Under the pieces are notes generated by a model. It was not told where the DNA came from. It ran no database searches and worked only from the letters and a program-made list of their open reading frames with translations. A stretch of 63,220 bases of DNA from Robiginitomaculum sp. Lineage in GTDB: Bacteria > Pseudomonadota > Alphaproteobacteria > Caulobacterales > Maricaulaceae. Both the position numbers and the translations under genes were made by a program. The DNA lies in NCBI GenBank assembly GCA_023301505.1, contig JALZUP010000001.1:1-63220 (forward strand), given 5' to 3'. Each line of letters begins with the position of its first letter. Position 1 is the stretch's first letter. Positions 1 to 9,533 of the stretch are shown in pieces.

Positions 1-1
1 T

Positions 2-211
2 GATATGGTGGTCAAGCTTGATACTGATAAAACGCCAGTCGATTGGGTACGTATTGTGCCGTTTCAGAAAATAGAGCCGCCAGAATCCAGCCCCGTTGCT
101 GATATTTTATTGGAGGTTACAGACTCGACAACAGAGACGCCACAAGACGAAGAGGCGGCTGCAAACCTTACTCCAAATATAGGCTCTGGGGAGATCGCTC
201 ATGCGCAGTGA
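2..211 (+). CDS. mreC: Rod shape-determining protein MreC, C-terminal fragment
   Basis: Only the last ~69 codons are present; the reading frame is open to the left edge, so the ATG at base 5 is internal and not the start. The visible part has the DWVRIVPF segment that closes the MreC periplasmic beta domain, followed by an acidic, low-complexity tail. MreC is a bitopic inner-membrane protein that links MreB filaments to the elongation penicillin-binding protein and RodA. The assignment depends mainly on the next genes, mreD, mrdA and rodA, which follow in the classical order. It overlaps mreD by 11 bases, implying translational coupling. Confidence 0.8.
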   Translation, partial: DMVVKLDTDKTPVDWVRIVPFQKIEPPESSPVADILLEVTDSTTETPQDEEAAANLTPNIGSGEIAHAQ

Positions 212-728
212 TGTCGTCACAAGTAGGCAAGCTTTCACCTTGGCCTGTCAGGGCTTGCTAGCCAATATATTACTCATTTGCCTTAGCTTGCTGCATCTGA
301 ACTTTGGAGGGGTGAATTTCGGATTGCCGCTCCTGCCGCTTTTGGCTATTTATTTATGGCCATATCGCGCCAATTATATTTGGTCTATTTGGTTTGTTGT
401 CATGGCAGGATTGTTCCAAGATATATTAAGCGGCGGGCCCGTCGGGCTGTGGGTGATTGTGAATTGCCTGTTATTTATACTTCTTGATCCCAGTTCACAG
501 CGCTCAAAACGTGGTTTTAAAGGGCGCTGGGCAGGCTTTGCTATATTTGTCATATTCGGAGCGATCCTGTCTTGTTTTCTGGCCCGTATTGCGACGGGTC
601 ATTGGGCTGAGCTGAGTGTTTTGCTGGCTTATTCGCTTATAACAATTATTAGCTTTCCAATCGCCTTTGCAATTCGTGAGCTTATGAAAGGCCTTGTGGC
701 CTCTGATTATGTGCCGGAGTCATTTTAA
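201..728 (+). CDS. mreD: Rod shape-determining protein MreD
   Basis: A small (175 aa), very hydrophobic protein with about five predicted membrane segments, for example LPLLPLLAIYLWPY and the GLFQDILSGGPVGLW segment typical of MreD (a D/E-D/G-ILSG-PLG-like motif). MreD is the polytopic inner-membrane partner of MreC in the elongasome, which directs side-wall peptidoglycan synthesis. It starts inside the end of mreC, and its stop overlaps the start of mrdA by one base (TAATG), so the genes are surely co-transcribed. Length matches the family (about 160-180 aa). Sequence conservation in this family is low; position in the operon gives much of the confidence. Confidence 0.9.
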   Translation: MRSDVVTSRQAFTLACQGLLANILLICLSLLHLNFGGVNFGLPLLPLLAIYLWPYRANYIWSIWFVVMAGLFQDILSGGPVGLWVIVNCLLFILLDPSSQRSKRGFKGRWAGFAIFVIFGAILSCFLARIATGHWAELSVLLAYSLITIISFPIAFAIRELMKGLVASDYVPESF

Positions 729-2605
729 TGGCTGAACGCAGCGAGCTTGACCAAAGATTTTCACGGCGCTCAGTCATGTTGGGCGCGGGCGCGGGTGTCG
801 TCTTTGCAGGCCTTGCGGCTCGGCTCTATCATTTGCAGGTTGTTAAAGCCGAAGACTACAGAACATTATCGGATAATAACCGATTTAATTTTCGCACGAT
901 TGTACCATCGCGTGGACGCATTTTGGATCGCAACGGTGAGGCTTTGGCCAATAATCGTCAAGATTTTCGGGTCGTGCTTATTCCTGAACGTGCGGATAAT
1001 ATTGATGAAACATTGGTCCGTATGAGCCGTTATGTTGATCTGAGCGATCACACGCTTAACCGTATAAAGAGTGATATTTCGCAAAAACGGGCCTTTTCAA
1101 ACATTCTAATTGATGAACATTTAGAGTGGGAAACCTTTGCGCAGCTTAATTTAAACGTACCAGACTTACCTGGCGTTTTGCCATTATCCGGCGAGACTCG
1201 CCGTTATCCTGAGACAGGGGTGTTTTCGCATATTATTGGGTTTGTTGGCACGCCCGACCCTAATGACATTGAGGAAGATGACGATATTTTGTTGCGTCAA
1301 CCTAGCTTTCAAATTGGTAAAACAGGAGTGGAAGAGGCGGTCGATAAACGTCTGCGCGGACGGGCAGGGCGACTTAAAATTGAAGTTAATGCAATTGGCC
1401 GTGTGGTGCGCGAATGGCCTGAAGAGGATAATGAGGCGGTCTCTGGCGAGGATGTTTATCTTACATTGGATGCCAAACTTCAGGAATTTACAGCTGAGCA
1501 GTTTGGAGAAGATAGCGGGGGAGCGGCGCTGATTGATATTGAAACTGGCGAGCTGCGCGCCTTATTATCAATGCCAACCTTTGACGCCAATTTGTTTGTG
1601 AGCGGGCTGACCCGCGCGGATATGGAACAGCTTAATTCCGACCCGCGCCGGCCTCAATTTAACAAAGTGCTAGGCGGAACCTATCCACCAGCATCGACGT
1701 TTAAAATGATCGTCGCTATGGCTGCGCTCGAAGCTGGCGTTATGAGTCCAGAAGAGACCATTCATTGCTCTGGCCGCGTATCTATTGGCGATCGTGATTT
1801 TCACTGCTGGCGCCGTAATGGGCATGGCGCGGTGAATTTGCATAGCTCACTGACTCAATCTTGCGATAGCTATTATTATGAAATGGCGCAGCGCGTTGGG
1901 GTGGACGCCATCAAAAATATGGGACAGCGCTTGGGGTTAGGGCAGGTTTATGAACTAGGCATAACGGGACAGCAATCGGGGGTTTTGCCCGATGATAACT
2001 GGAAACGCGCGCGGGTTAATGATGGCTGGCGCACGGGTGACACACTTAATGTTTCAATCGGACAGGGTTATGTACTGGCCACGCCTTTGCAGCTTGCTGT
2101 CATGACGGCGCGGCTAGCTAATGGGCAACGAGCTGTATCGCCTTTCCTTATTATTGACCCTGACGCGCCAAAATTTGAGACATTAAATGTCAATCCTGTC
2201 CATCTTGAGCTTATTCGAAATGCGATGTTTGCGATATGTGAGGTGCCGGGGGGCACGGCTTATCGCCCGAACGGGCTTGGTATTAAAGGCCTTCATATGG
2301 CGGGCAAGACTGGGACAGGCCAAGTGCGAGGTATCTCTGCGGCTGAGCGCGCCAGCGGCGTTTTGCGAAATAATGAATTGCCGTGGGAATATCGCGATCA
2401 CTCCCTCTTTGTCGGTTATGCGCCCTTTAACAATCCTCGCTTCGCGTGCGGGGTTGTTGTTGAACATGGCGGCGGAGGCTCAGGGCGCGCGGCAACGATT
2501 TCTCGCGCTATTTTAGGCAAAGCGCTTGAACGTGATGGCCTAACAGAAGCCTCACTTGCCAATGAATTGCCGCCCGATTCATCACCAAGCGGAACGCCGC
2601 TCTGA
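728..2605 (+). CDS. mrdA: Penicillin-binding protein 2 (elongation transpeptidase)
   Basis: A class B penicillin-binding protein of 625 aa that cross-links peptidoglycan during cell elongation, acting with RodA. An N-terminal membrane anchor (about residues 15-37) is followed by the dimerisation domain, with the PSRGRILDRNGEALANN signature, and by the transpeptidase domain. All three active-site motifs are visible: SxxK as STFK (about residue 322), SxN as SCD (about 378) and KTG as GKTGTG (about 526). The start overlaps the mreD stop, and the stop overlaps the rodA start. Length is normal for PBP2. The Pro/Ser-rich end (PPDSSPSGTPL) is a short non-conserved tail. Confidence 0.95.
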   Translation: MAERSELDQRFSRRSVMLGAGAGVVFAGLAARLYHLQVVKAEDYRTLSDNNRFNFRTIVPSRGRILDRNGEALANNRQDFRVVLIPERADNIDETLVRMSRYVDLSDHTLNRIKSDISQKRAFSNILIDEHLEWETFAQLNLNVPDLPGVLPLSGETRRYPETGVFSHIIGFVGTPDPNDIEEDDDILLRQPSFQIGKTGVEEAVDKRLRGRAGRLKIEVNAIGRVVREWPEEDNEAVSGEDVYLTLDAKLQEFTAEQFGEDSGGAALIDIETGELRALLSMPTFDANLFVSGLTRADMEQLNSDPRRPQFNKVLGGTYPPASTFKMIVAMAALEAGVMSPEETIHCSGRVSIGDRDFHCWRRNGHGAVNLHSSLTQSCDSYYYEMAQRVGVDAIKNMGQRLGLGQVYELGITGQQSGVLPDDNWKRARVNDGWRTGDTLNVSIGQGYVLATPLQLAVMTARLANGQRAVSPFLIIDPDAPKFETLNVNPVHLELIRNAMFAICEVPGGTAYRPNGLGIKGLHMAGKTGTGQVRGISAAERASGVLRNNELPWEYRDHSLFVGYAPFNNPRFACGVVVEHGGGGSGRAATISRAILGKALERDGLTEASLANELPPDSSPSGTPL

Positions 2606-3747
2606 TGGCTTATATTTCAGATGATAGATTAGGACTACGCGCGAAGCTTTACCGGCTTGATTGGCTGCTCCCGACATTAATTGCCATTATTGGCGTTGTG
2701 GGTGTGGTTATGATTTTTGCTGCCACCAATGGCGTTTGGACTGCGGGCGCTATGCAGCATTTTGTACGCCTTTGTGTAGGCTTGGTGGCGATGATTATTA
2801 TCGCCATGGTGGATATACGCGTTTGGTTTTCTTTGGCTTATCCTGTCTATTTGCTAGCTCTGGCTTTACTCATAGCGGTTGATTTTGCGGGGGTGAGCGT
2901 AAATGGGTCACAGCGCTGGCTGGATATTGGCATTACCCGTATTCAGCCCTCCGAGATTATGAAATTGGCGGTAGTTTTAGCTTTAGCGCGTTTTTATCAT
3001 GATTTGCCCGATTGGCGCGTATCTAATCTATTTGGCCTGATTGGGGCTCTGATCATTATTCTTCTGCCCGTTAGTTTTGTGATGCGGCAACCAGATTTAG
3101 GGACCTCGATTTTGCTCGTTGCGCCTGGACTTGTTTTGATATTTTTGGCGGGGGTGAATTGGCGCATTATCGCTGGGGGTGTGGTTATGAGCGCGATTGC
3201 TCTGCCGCTTTTTTACAAATATGGCCTACGTGATTATCAGCGGGAACGGGTTTTGACGATGTTTAACCCAGAAAGAGACCCAACAGGGGCGGGCTATCAT
3301 ATTACACAATCAAAGATCGCGCTCGGCTCTGGCGGGGTGAATGGCAAAGGCTATATGAGCGGCACACAAGCCCAGCTCGACTATGTTCCCGAAAATAGCA
3401 CGGATTTCATTTTTACCGTCATAGGTGAGGAATTTGGCCTTATTGGCGGGCTTGCAACTATGCTTGTTTATGCCATCGTGATTGGTATTTGCATATTGCT
3501 GGCGGCGCAATGCCGCCATGTTTTTTCCAAATTAATGATTATGGGGATTACGGCGACCTTTGCTTTTTATATCTTTATCAATATGGCGATGGTGATGGGA
3601 CTCGCCCCCGTTGTTGGTGTGCCTTTGCCGCTTATTTCATATGGCGGGACGGTGATGCTGGCCGTTTTATCTGGCTTTGGCCTGATACTTTCGGCTCATT
3701 TGCATCGCCAAACGGAACTCCCACGCGGAGCGGGATTGCTTTTATAA
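2605..3747 (+). CDS. rodA: Peptidoglycan glycosyltransferase RodA (SEDS family)
   Basis: An integral membrane protein of 380 aa with about ten hydrophobic segments. SEDS-family signatures are visible: GSQRWLDIG and QPSEIMKLAVVLALARFY in the middle, QPDLGTSILL, the ENSTDFIFTVIGEEFGL segment before the large loop, and GVPLPLISYGGT near the end. RodA polymerises glycan strands from lipid II and pairs with PBP2, encoded just upstream with a one-base overlap. This closes the mreCD-mrdA-rodA operon; the next gene is on the opposite strand. No strong intrinsic terminator is seen in the 48 bases after the stop. Confidence 0.95.
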   Translation: MAYISDDRLGLRAKLYRLDWLLPTLIAIIGVVGVVMIFAATNGVWTAGAMQHFVRLCVGLVAMIIIAMVDIRVWFSLAYPVYLLALALLIAVDFAGVSVNGSQRWLDIGITRIQPSEIMKLAVVLALARFYHDLPDWRVSNLFGLIGALIIILLPVSFVMRQPDLGTSILLVAPGLVLIFLAGVNWRIIAGGVVMSAIALPLFYKYGLRDYQRERVLTMFNPERDPTGAGYHITQSKIALGSGGVNGKGYMSGTQAQLDYVPENSTDFIFTVIGEEFGLIGGLATMLVYAIVIGICILLAAQCRHVFSKLMIMGITATFAFYIFINMAMVMGLAPVVGVPLPLISYGGTVMLAVLSGFGLILSAHLHRQTELPRGAGLLL

Positions 3748-3795
3748 AGCTTGCCTTGTAGATCACAGAAGATTTCAGGCGAGCCTGTAGCTCTC

Positions 3796-4902
3796 TTAAA
3801 AAAGGATCACGTCCTGTTCATTGATAAATGAGCCTAAGGCTTTGCGTGAGCGGGTCATGCATTGCTCCAGATTTTCTAGGTGATTGATGAGCTCATCGGG
3901 GGGGACGTCTTTGAGACAGTCCGCGTCTTTGGATAGTTGTGATAAGCCAAAATTAATAGCAGAACCCTTTAATGCATGTGCCGCGCTGGATAGCGCATTG
4001 GGGTCATTATGCTGGACGGCATGTTGTATGTCATCAAGTAGGGTATAGGCCCCTTGCCAGAACACTTTGACAAGCGCTCGGATATGGGCGGGGCCAGCAC
4101 TATTTAACAGGGCCGTAATCGTGGTTTTGTCAATTAAAGCCGCTTGGCCTGCAAATTCAGTATCTGATTTACTATCTGGGTCCGAGCCTTGTAGATCATC
4201 AGGGCGGACAGACGGATGAACACAAGACGGCTGATATATGAGACAGCTATTGAGTTCTGTCATTTTTAAAGGTTTGCATAAAACATCATCAAGGCCTGAG
4301 TTTAAATAATCAAACTTTTTGCTGACAGAGCCAAATGCGGTCAAGGCAATGATTTTTGTATTTTGGTTGGGGCCTATAGTCGTGCGAATGATTTGTGTTG
4401 CCTCTACACCTGTCATTTTAGGCATTTCAATATCCATGAGCACAATATCAAAACTTTTACTCAAACACATTTTGACGGCCTCATATCCATCATTAACGGT
4501 AGTAACACTATGGCCTCCGCGCTGTAAAAGGCTCTTGGCGACAAGTTGGCTGGCATAATTATCCTCCGCCACCAAAACATTAAGGGGAGACTGAGGGCGC
4601 AGTCGATTTTCATTCGGAATTTTTTGAGCCAGTGGAGGGGGGATTGCGGGCTTATTTGCAACACGTTCAACCGGGTCTGGGTTAGGTTTGTGGGGCGTAG
4701 TCATTTGCGGCAAATGGGACTGGGAGCTAGGCTTAGCAATATCATTTGTGACTCGCTCATTAGACATAGCTTTGCCGCCTGTTTGCGGTGCTAACAGGCG
4801 AAAACTTGCAGCGAGGCGTTTTGTGATTGTCTGGGCAGTCAGTCTCATTGTCCAGTTCCACTTCGGCAGATGTGCTTTATTATTGCAACCTATAGTATAC
4901 AT
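3796..4902 (-). CDS. Response regulator receiver-Hpt phosphotransfer protein
   Basis: A two-domain phosphorelay protein without a kinase or DNA-binding domain. The receiver domain (about residues 105-225) has the acidic pocket AEDN, the phospho-acceptor Asp in VLMDIEMPKM, and the conserved Lys in LCKPLK. The C-terminal Hpt domain (about residues 255-350) carries the phospho-His in AAHALKGSA. It therefore probably relays phosphate between a sensor kinase and another regulator. The N-terminal 100 residues are Pro/Gln-rich and unstructured. The start is uncertain: the ATG at 4902 has no ribosome site, while ATGs at 4848 and 4767 (the latter after AGGCGG) are alternatives. It stands alone between the rodA operon and a divergent transporter gene; no kinase is adjacent. 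Confidence 0.85.
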   Translation of the reverse strand: MYTIGCNNKAHLPKWNWTMRLTAQTITKRLAASFRLLAPQTGGKAMSNERVTNDIAKPSSQSHLPQMTTPHKPNPDPVERVANKPAIPPPLAQKIPNENRLRPQSPLNVLVAEDNYASQLVAKSLLQRGGHSVTTVNDGYEAVKMCLSKSFDIVLMDIEMPKMTGVEATQIIRTTIGPNQNTKIIALTAFGSVSKKFDYLNSGLDDVLCKPLKMTELNSCLIYQPSCVHPSVRPDDLQGSDPDSKSDTEFAGQAALIDKTTITALLNSAGPAHIRALVKVFWQGAYTLLDDIQHAVQHNDPNALSSAAHALKGSAINFGLSQLSKDADCLKDVPPDELINHLENLEQCMTRSRKALGSFINEQDVILF

Positions 4903-5056
4903 GTGAGTAAATAGTAAACCAGTGATAGAGCGTGAATGTTCGACTTATTACGTGAGGGGATAAAATATGCGCCCTTTCTTGACCTATGGGCCACAGTTTG
5001 GGACTGTCTATTAAAGACTCGCTACACTCTGAGTCAGTATATTATTGGGGGAAACT

Positions 5057-6484
5057 ATGTCGGGAACGAGTCCAGCGCCATTGAATGCAACGCCGCAATG
5101 GTCATCACGATTAGCCTTTATTATGGCCGCTGTTGGCTCATCTGTAGGGCTTGGCAACCTTTGGCGTTTCTCCGCCGAAGCTGGCGCGAATGGGGGCGGG
5201 GCTTTTATTCTGATATATGTGTTATGTGTTCTGCTGATCGGTATTCCTGTCTTGATGAGTGAATATCTTGTTGGGCGTGCAGGTCATGCGAACAGCGCGG
5301 TTATGAGCGTGGATGATTTGACCATGCGAGGAAGGCTATATCCAGGCTGGAGTAGTTTTGCTTGGATTGGAATGGTGGCGGCCTTTTTAATCGTCAGCTT
5401 TTATTGCGTCGTTGCGGCATGGGTTATGTTATATATCCCAAAATTTATCTTCGGCGCCTTTGATGGCCAAAGCGCGGCACAGATTGGAGAACAATTCACT
5501 CAAACCGTGACAGAAGATCATATGAAGGTCTTTGTCTATTTTTCGCTCTTCGCCTTTTTGACCGCATTTCTGGTCTCGCGCGGCGTGAATAAAGGAATTG
5601 AGATGAGCGCTAAAATCCTGATGCCGCTCTTCTTTTTATTGCTGGCGGGTTTATGTATTTATTCGGTAAGCCTTGGACTTGGCACGCAAGTCCCATCGTC
5701 TCACTCTGACGGAACAACGATTTCAGCCACGCGCCACGCGCTAGGCTTTATGTTCCTGCCCGATTTTAGCGCCATAAGCGCGCTGACAATCAATAAGGCG
5801 CTAGGGCAGGCGTTTTTCTCGATCGGCATAGGCAGCGCAATTATGATTACCTATGGATCATATCTGCCTAAAACTGTGAGTATTCCGAGGGCGTCTATTT
5901 TTGTTGGCCTGACAGATACATGTGTTGCTATTATTGCAGGGCTCGCCATTTTCCCGATTGTGATGGCGCATGGCTTGGACACAAGCGCGGGCGCTGGATT
6001 ATTCTTTAAAACGCTGCCCGTCGCCATCAACGCCGCGCCCGGAGGGCATTTCATTGGGGCGGCTTTCTTCTTTCTTGCCTTTTTTGCCGCAATAACCTCG
6101 TCAGTCTCGCTTTTTGAACCTGCCGTATCATACGTTGCAGAGCGGTTTGCCATTGCAAGGGGCAAGGCTGCGCTGATTATGGGACTGCTCATGTGGGCGA
6201 TAGGGGCAATATGTGTGTTTTATGGCCCTGCGCTTGATTTTCTTGACCAACTTACGGGCACAATCATGCTGCCATTATCTGGTTTATTGCTGGTTATATT
6301 TGTAGGATGGCGATTAAATAAAACGGTATTGCATGATGAACTGCATGGCGTATCGGATAAGCTCATTCAAAGATTGCTATTTTTGGTGCGGTTTGTAGCC
6401 CCTATTGCTATTTTCTTGATTTTGTCCTTGGGGGTTTTGGAGAAATATTTTCCGCTCGCCTATCATAATGTTACAGGGGGATAA
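5057..6484 (+). CDS. Sodium-dependent transporter, neurotransmitter:sodium symporter (SNF) family
   Basis: A polytopic protein of about 475 aa with around 11-12 membrane spans. The first span holds the family signature GSSVGLGNLWRFSAEAGANGGGAF, which forms the sodium and substrate site in LeuT-type carriers. The family imports amino acids or related amines with Na+. The substrate cannot be read from sequence. The ORF track starts at a TTG (5045), but an ATG at 5057 is preceded by GGGGGAA at a good distance, so I start there. It is a single-gene unit. A 7-bp hairpin lies just past the stop. Confidence 0.9.
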   Translation: MSGTSPAPLNATPQWSSRLAFIMAAVGSSVGLGNLWRFSAEAGANGGGAFILIYVLCVLLIGIPVLMSEYLVGRAGHANSAVMSVDDLTMRGRLYPGWSSFAWIGMVAAFLIVSFYCVVAAWVMLYIPKFIFGAFDGQSAAQIGEQFTQTVTEDHMKVFVYFSLFAFLTAFLVSRGVNKGIEMSAKILMPLFFLLLAGLCIYSVSLGLGTQVPSSHSDGTTISATRHALGFMFLPDFSAISALTINKALGQAFFSIGIGSAIMITYGSYLPKTVSIPRASIFVGLTDTCVAIIAGLAIFPIVMAHGLDTSAGAGLFFKTLPVAINAAPGGHFIGAAFFFLAFFAAITSSVSLFEPAVSYVAERFAIARGKAALIMGLLMWAIGAICVFYGPALDFLDQLTGTIMLPLSGLLLVIFVGWRLNKTVLHDELHGVSDKLIQRLLFLVRFVAPIAIFLILSLGVLEKYFPLAYHNVTGG

Positions 6485-6486
6485 GG

Positions 6487-6506
6487 TGGTTTTGATTTTA
6501 AAACCA
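6487..6506 (+). terminator. Possible weak terminator hairpin after the symporter gene
   Basis: TGGTTTT, six loop bases (GATTTT), then AAAACCA. The inverted repeat begins a few bases after the symporter stop codon. No T-tract follows directly, so it may be a mRNA-stabilising hairpin and not a terminator. Confidence 0.35.
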
Positions 6507-6703
6507 TGCCTTGGCTGTTTTGCGATCAATTATCCAATTATGACGGTATTTTCACTTGAAGCGGCTAGCTATGTTGGTAAGAAGCTTTAAGCAATATTTA
6601 TTAAGAACTTTTAATCGGGGCGTTCATAATATTTTCAGCAAGTTTTGCTTAAAGACAACAAATATTATGAATTTGGCATATATATGCGAGAGGGAACCGA
6701 TAT

Positions 6704-7315
6704 ATGAAGCGTGCTTTACTTTTAGGAATAGTTTTTGCGCTGTCGACATCTGCTTGCACGACTGTGCATATTGTCGAAGATGATAGCCCGTCTCCTATAT
6801 CCGCTACGGTGAGCAAAGCGCGCTCGGCTATCATTCATACCTCTAAAGTCTTATGTAATGTGTTCTCTGATAAAAACTGGGCACAGGAAAATGTGGGTGA
6901 GACTCAGAGCGCCGCAAGTATTTTGATGCAAGGCCTTAAGAAAACAAGCCTGTCTGAAAGCAATGTTGATTTATATGTTCGCAGTGTTTCATCTGTGTCT
7001 GAGGTTGAGGCCGATATTACACTGGCGCGCGCCCATGTTGAGGGTTTGAGCACAGAGGCCAGAAGCCTAATTTCTGATAATCCAGATATTGATGATGTGC
7101 GCGAAGAGTTAAAACGGCTCGAAGAGGCTCTTATCGTGTCTCGTCAGGCTGAGCTGACATTTAATACAGCGATTGCGGCAATCTCTGGTGAGCATGCCGC
7201 GCAACATAATTCTACTCTCAGCCACTATATAGGGTCGGTCGATGGACTGCGCAGCGTGACTGATGTTTATGGCGCATATATGCGCGGTGATTTAGCGCCC
7301 ATAGCTGCGGGTTAG
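6704..7315 (+). CDS. Putative lipoprotein of unknown function
   Basis: 203 aa with a lipoprotein-like signal: MKRALLLGIVFAL followed by STSAC, where Cys at about residue 18 would be lipidated. The mature part is mostly helical with coiled-coil-like heptads (EVEADITLARAHVEGL, REELKRLEEALIV). I do not recognise a family. GAGAGGGA upstream supports this ATG over the overlapping ORF that starts at 6556. It sits convergent to the epimerase gene with only 7 bases between stops. The 218 bases upstream are AT-rich and contain several TTAA tetramers but no motif I can name. Confidence 0.7.
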   Translation: MKRALLLGIVFALSTSACTTVHIVEDDSPSPISATVSKARSAIIHTSKVLCNVFSDKNWAQENVGETQSAASILMQGLKKTSLSESNVDLYVRSVSSVSEVEADITLARAHVEGLSTEARSLISDNPDIDDVREELKRLEEALIVSRQAELTFNTAIAAISGEHAAQHNSTLSHYIGSVDGLRSVTDVYGAYMRGDLAPIAAG

Positions 7316-7322
7316 CTAGGCG

Positions 7323-8321
7323 CTAATATCCCCATAGCTGTGGCTGCGGCGGATAAATAATATCTTTCTCATATTTAATTGCATGGGCGCGATCTTGCGC
7401 AAGTAAGATGGGGCCATCCAAATCCACAATATCACATTGCCCTGCCAGCATGAGCATAGGCGCCATAGCCAAAGAGCTACTGACCATACAGCCTGCCATA
7501 ATCATAAAGCCTTGCGCGCGGGCAGCTTTAATCAAGGCTGTGCCTTCTGTGAGGCCGCCGCATTTGTCCAATTTGACATTTACGGCGCGATAACCAGCCT
7601 GCCACAGACTTTGTAAATCACCGCGGCCATGCAAGCTTTCATCTGCGCATAAAATGGGTTTGCTATTGGGGTCTTGCGGATAATCCTTCACCTTATCGGC
7701 GGCGATAGGCTGCTCAATCATGACAATACGCGCAATATGTTCTGGGGTTAAGCTCGCTTGAAATTGAGTGAGCTGCGCCGCGCTCAGGGCTTCATTAGCA
7801 TCAATGATCAACCGCGCATCCTTACGGGCGGTTAGGATGTTTTGCGCTGCTTCTAGCCCGCTCATATCTTTAATCTTGATTTTTAATAAGCCATAATCTG
7901 ACGCTTTTAGCGCGGCGGCCTGCATGGCGCGCGGCGTATCAATTGACAAAGTATAGGCGGTTTGCAGCGGGGCGGGGCGTTCAAGTCCCAATAAGTCCCA
8001 GACGGGCCTTTGCTCCATCTTGGCCTTTAAATCCCAAAGCGCGCAATCCACCGCATTTCTCGCGGCGCCCGCGGGTAGTTCTGTCTGCAATTGAGCCAAA
8101 TTGAGGCCAGCTTCTAATTTATCTCTAATTGTCTCAATCTGGGCGCAAACGCTTTGCGGGCTCTCGCCATAACGGGCATAGGGACGACATTCGCCGCGGG
8201 CGAGCTGTCCGTTTTGCGTGAGGCTCAGCGTAACAACGTCAACCGCATCGACACTGCCATGAGCGATAGAGAAGCTGCCTTGTGTCGCAAAGCTATCGAT
8301 GGATATGGATAGGCGTCTCAT
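7323..8321 (-). CDS. Dipeptide (L-Ala-D/L-Glu) epimerase, enolase superfamily
   Basis: 332 aa with the enolase-superfamily layout. The N-terminal cap has GECRPYARYGES, characteristic of L-Ala-D/L-Glu epimerases. The barrel has the catalytic lysine pair in LLKIKIKD, metal ligands in LIIDANEAL and ADESLHG, and the second-side lysine in VNVKLDKCGG. The enzyme converts L-Ala-D-Glu released from murein turnover to L-Ala-L-Glu so that it can be degraded. The start ATG is preceded by GCGGAG five bases upstream. It is divergent from the lipid transporter operon, with 58 bases between the two chosen starts. Other dipeptide specificities occur in this family. Confidence 0.88.
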   Translation of the reverse strand: MRRLSISIDSFATQGSFSIAHGSVDAVDVVTLSLTQNGQLARGECRPYARYGESPQSVCAQIETIRDKLEAGLNLAQLQTELPAGAARNAVDCALWDLKAKMEQRPVWDLLGLERPAPLQTAYTLSIDTPRAMQAAALKASDYGLLKIKIKDMSGLEAAQNILTARKDARLIIDANEALSAAQLTQFQASLTPEHIARIVMIEQPIAADKVKDYPQDPNSKPILCADESLHGRGDLQSLWQAGYRAVNVKLDKCGGLTEGTALIKAARAQGFMIMAGCMVSSSLAMAPMLMLAGQCDIVDLDGPILLAQDRAHAIKYEKDIIYPPQPQLWGY

Positions 8322-8379
8322 TTTAACTCCGCTTAATTTCGTACTTGACCTTTATGCTTTCGATTTGCACGATAGCCGT

Positions 8380-9522
8380 ATGAGTGCAAGTGAACATAAA
8401 TCAGAGCCAGCTTATAATGTCTCACTGGACGGCAAACAATTAAACATTGTTGCGTCTGGAGACTGGTCGATTTCTACAGTCGAAAGCTTGAATATCAAAT
8501 TCCGCGAAGCCTTTAAACGCTTTGAATATGATAGTGTGTTTTTTGACGTAAAAAAGCTGACCAATCTGGACACGTCTGGGGCCTATGTTCTTGCCTCCGC
8601 CGCGCGCTGTGATCATAGGGGCTGTGTTAGTTATGAGGTTGAAGGGGGAGGCCGGGGGCGGGGGATACTCATTAAGCTGGCTGCGGATGCTTCAATGGGG
8701 AGCTTGCTGCCGACACGAAGGCCTTGGCTGGAGGCGTTGGAGCGTCTCGGGCGGGCGACAACGCGCGGCTGGATGGAAATTTACGACACGGTTGCTTTTT
8801 TTGGGCAGGTTTTAGCCTCACTGTTTAAAGTGGTCGTGCGGCCGCAACGCGTGCGGTGGAAATCCGTTACGGTTTTAATCGAAGAGGTTGGGCTTGATGC
8901 TCTGCCTATCGTCATGTTGCTGAGCTTTTTTATTGGTTGCGTGATCGCCTTTATGGGGGCCCAGCTTTTAGCTAGCTTTGGCGTGCAAATATTCATGGTG
9001 GATTTAGTTGGCCTTGCTGTTTTGCGTGAATTCGCTGTGTTGATTATGGCGATTATGATGGCGGCGCGCTCTAATAGCGCTTTCACCGCGACTATTGGGT
9101 CGATGAAGATGCGCCAAGAAATAGATGCCATGACTGTTATTGGCCTAAACACAGATGAAACTCTTGTTGCCCCACGGGCCTTAGCTTGCCTCGTTAGCGC
9201 GCCTATTTTGACGTTTGCGGGGATGGTTTCAGGACTGATTGGCGGGGCGGTTGTTGCCAGATTTGTCGAAAACATCTCTTTTAATGCCTTTTTTGTGCGC
9301 ATCGCTAATGAGGTCGCCGTTGATCATTTTTTTGTAGGTATGATTAAAGCCCCTGTCTTTGCGCTTGTCATTGCGATGATTGGATGTCGGCAAGGCTTGG
9401 CCGTTGAAGGCAGCGTTGAATCATTAGGTAAACGCACTACGGCGAGCGTTGTTCAAGCGATTTTTGCCGTTATCGTGATTGATGCCATCTTTGCGATGTT
9501 CTTCCTTGAACTTGGATATTAG
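8380..9522 (+). CDS. MCE/Mla-type ABC transporter permease with N-terminal STAS domain
   Basis: An N-terminal STAS domain (about residues 10-95; the motif LTNLDTSGAYVLASAA is the STAS nucleotide-pocket region) is fused to an MlaE-type permease (about residues 145-380) with about five membrane segments, including the EEVGLDALPIVML coupling-helix region and the AARSNSAFTATIGSMKMRQEIDAM segment. In E. coli the STAS part is the separate MlaB protein, so the fusion replaces MlaB. The track's start at 8299 would overlap the divergent epimerase gene; ATG 8380 gives a complete STAS domain and a clean intergenic region. First gene of a four-gene lipid-trafficking operon in the inner membrane. Confidence 0.92.
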   Translation: MSASEHKSEPAYNVSLDGKQLNIVASGDWSISTVESLNIKFREAFKRFEYDSVFFDVKKLTNLDTSGAYVLASAARCDHRGCVSYEVEGGGRGRGILIKLAADASMGSLLPTRRPWLEALERLGRATTRGWMEIYDTVAFFGQVLASLFKVVVRPQRVRWKSVTVLIEEVGLDALPIVMLLSFFIGCVIAFMGAQLLASFGVQIFMVDLVGLAVLREFAVLIMAIMMAARSNSAFTATIGSMKMRQEIDAMTVIGLNTDETLVAPRALACLVSAPILTFAGMVSGLIGGAVVARFVENISFNAFFVRIANEVAVDHFFVGMIKAPVFALVIAMIGCRQGLAVEGSVESLGKRTTASVVQAIFAVIVIDAIFAMFFLELGY

Positions 9523-9533
9523 GGGAGGCCGCG

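Noticed and set aside
8323-8336. TTAA-N6-TTAA before the lipid transporter operon, also at about 42850-42863, as CtrA boxes
   Set aside because: The accepted CtrA box has seven bases between the TTAA halves; these have six. AT-rich gaps give such matches by chance.
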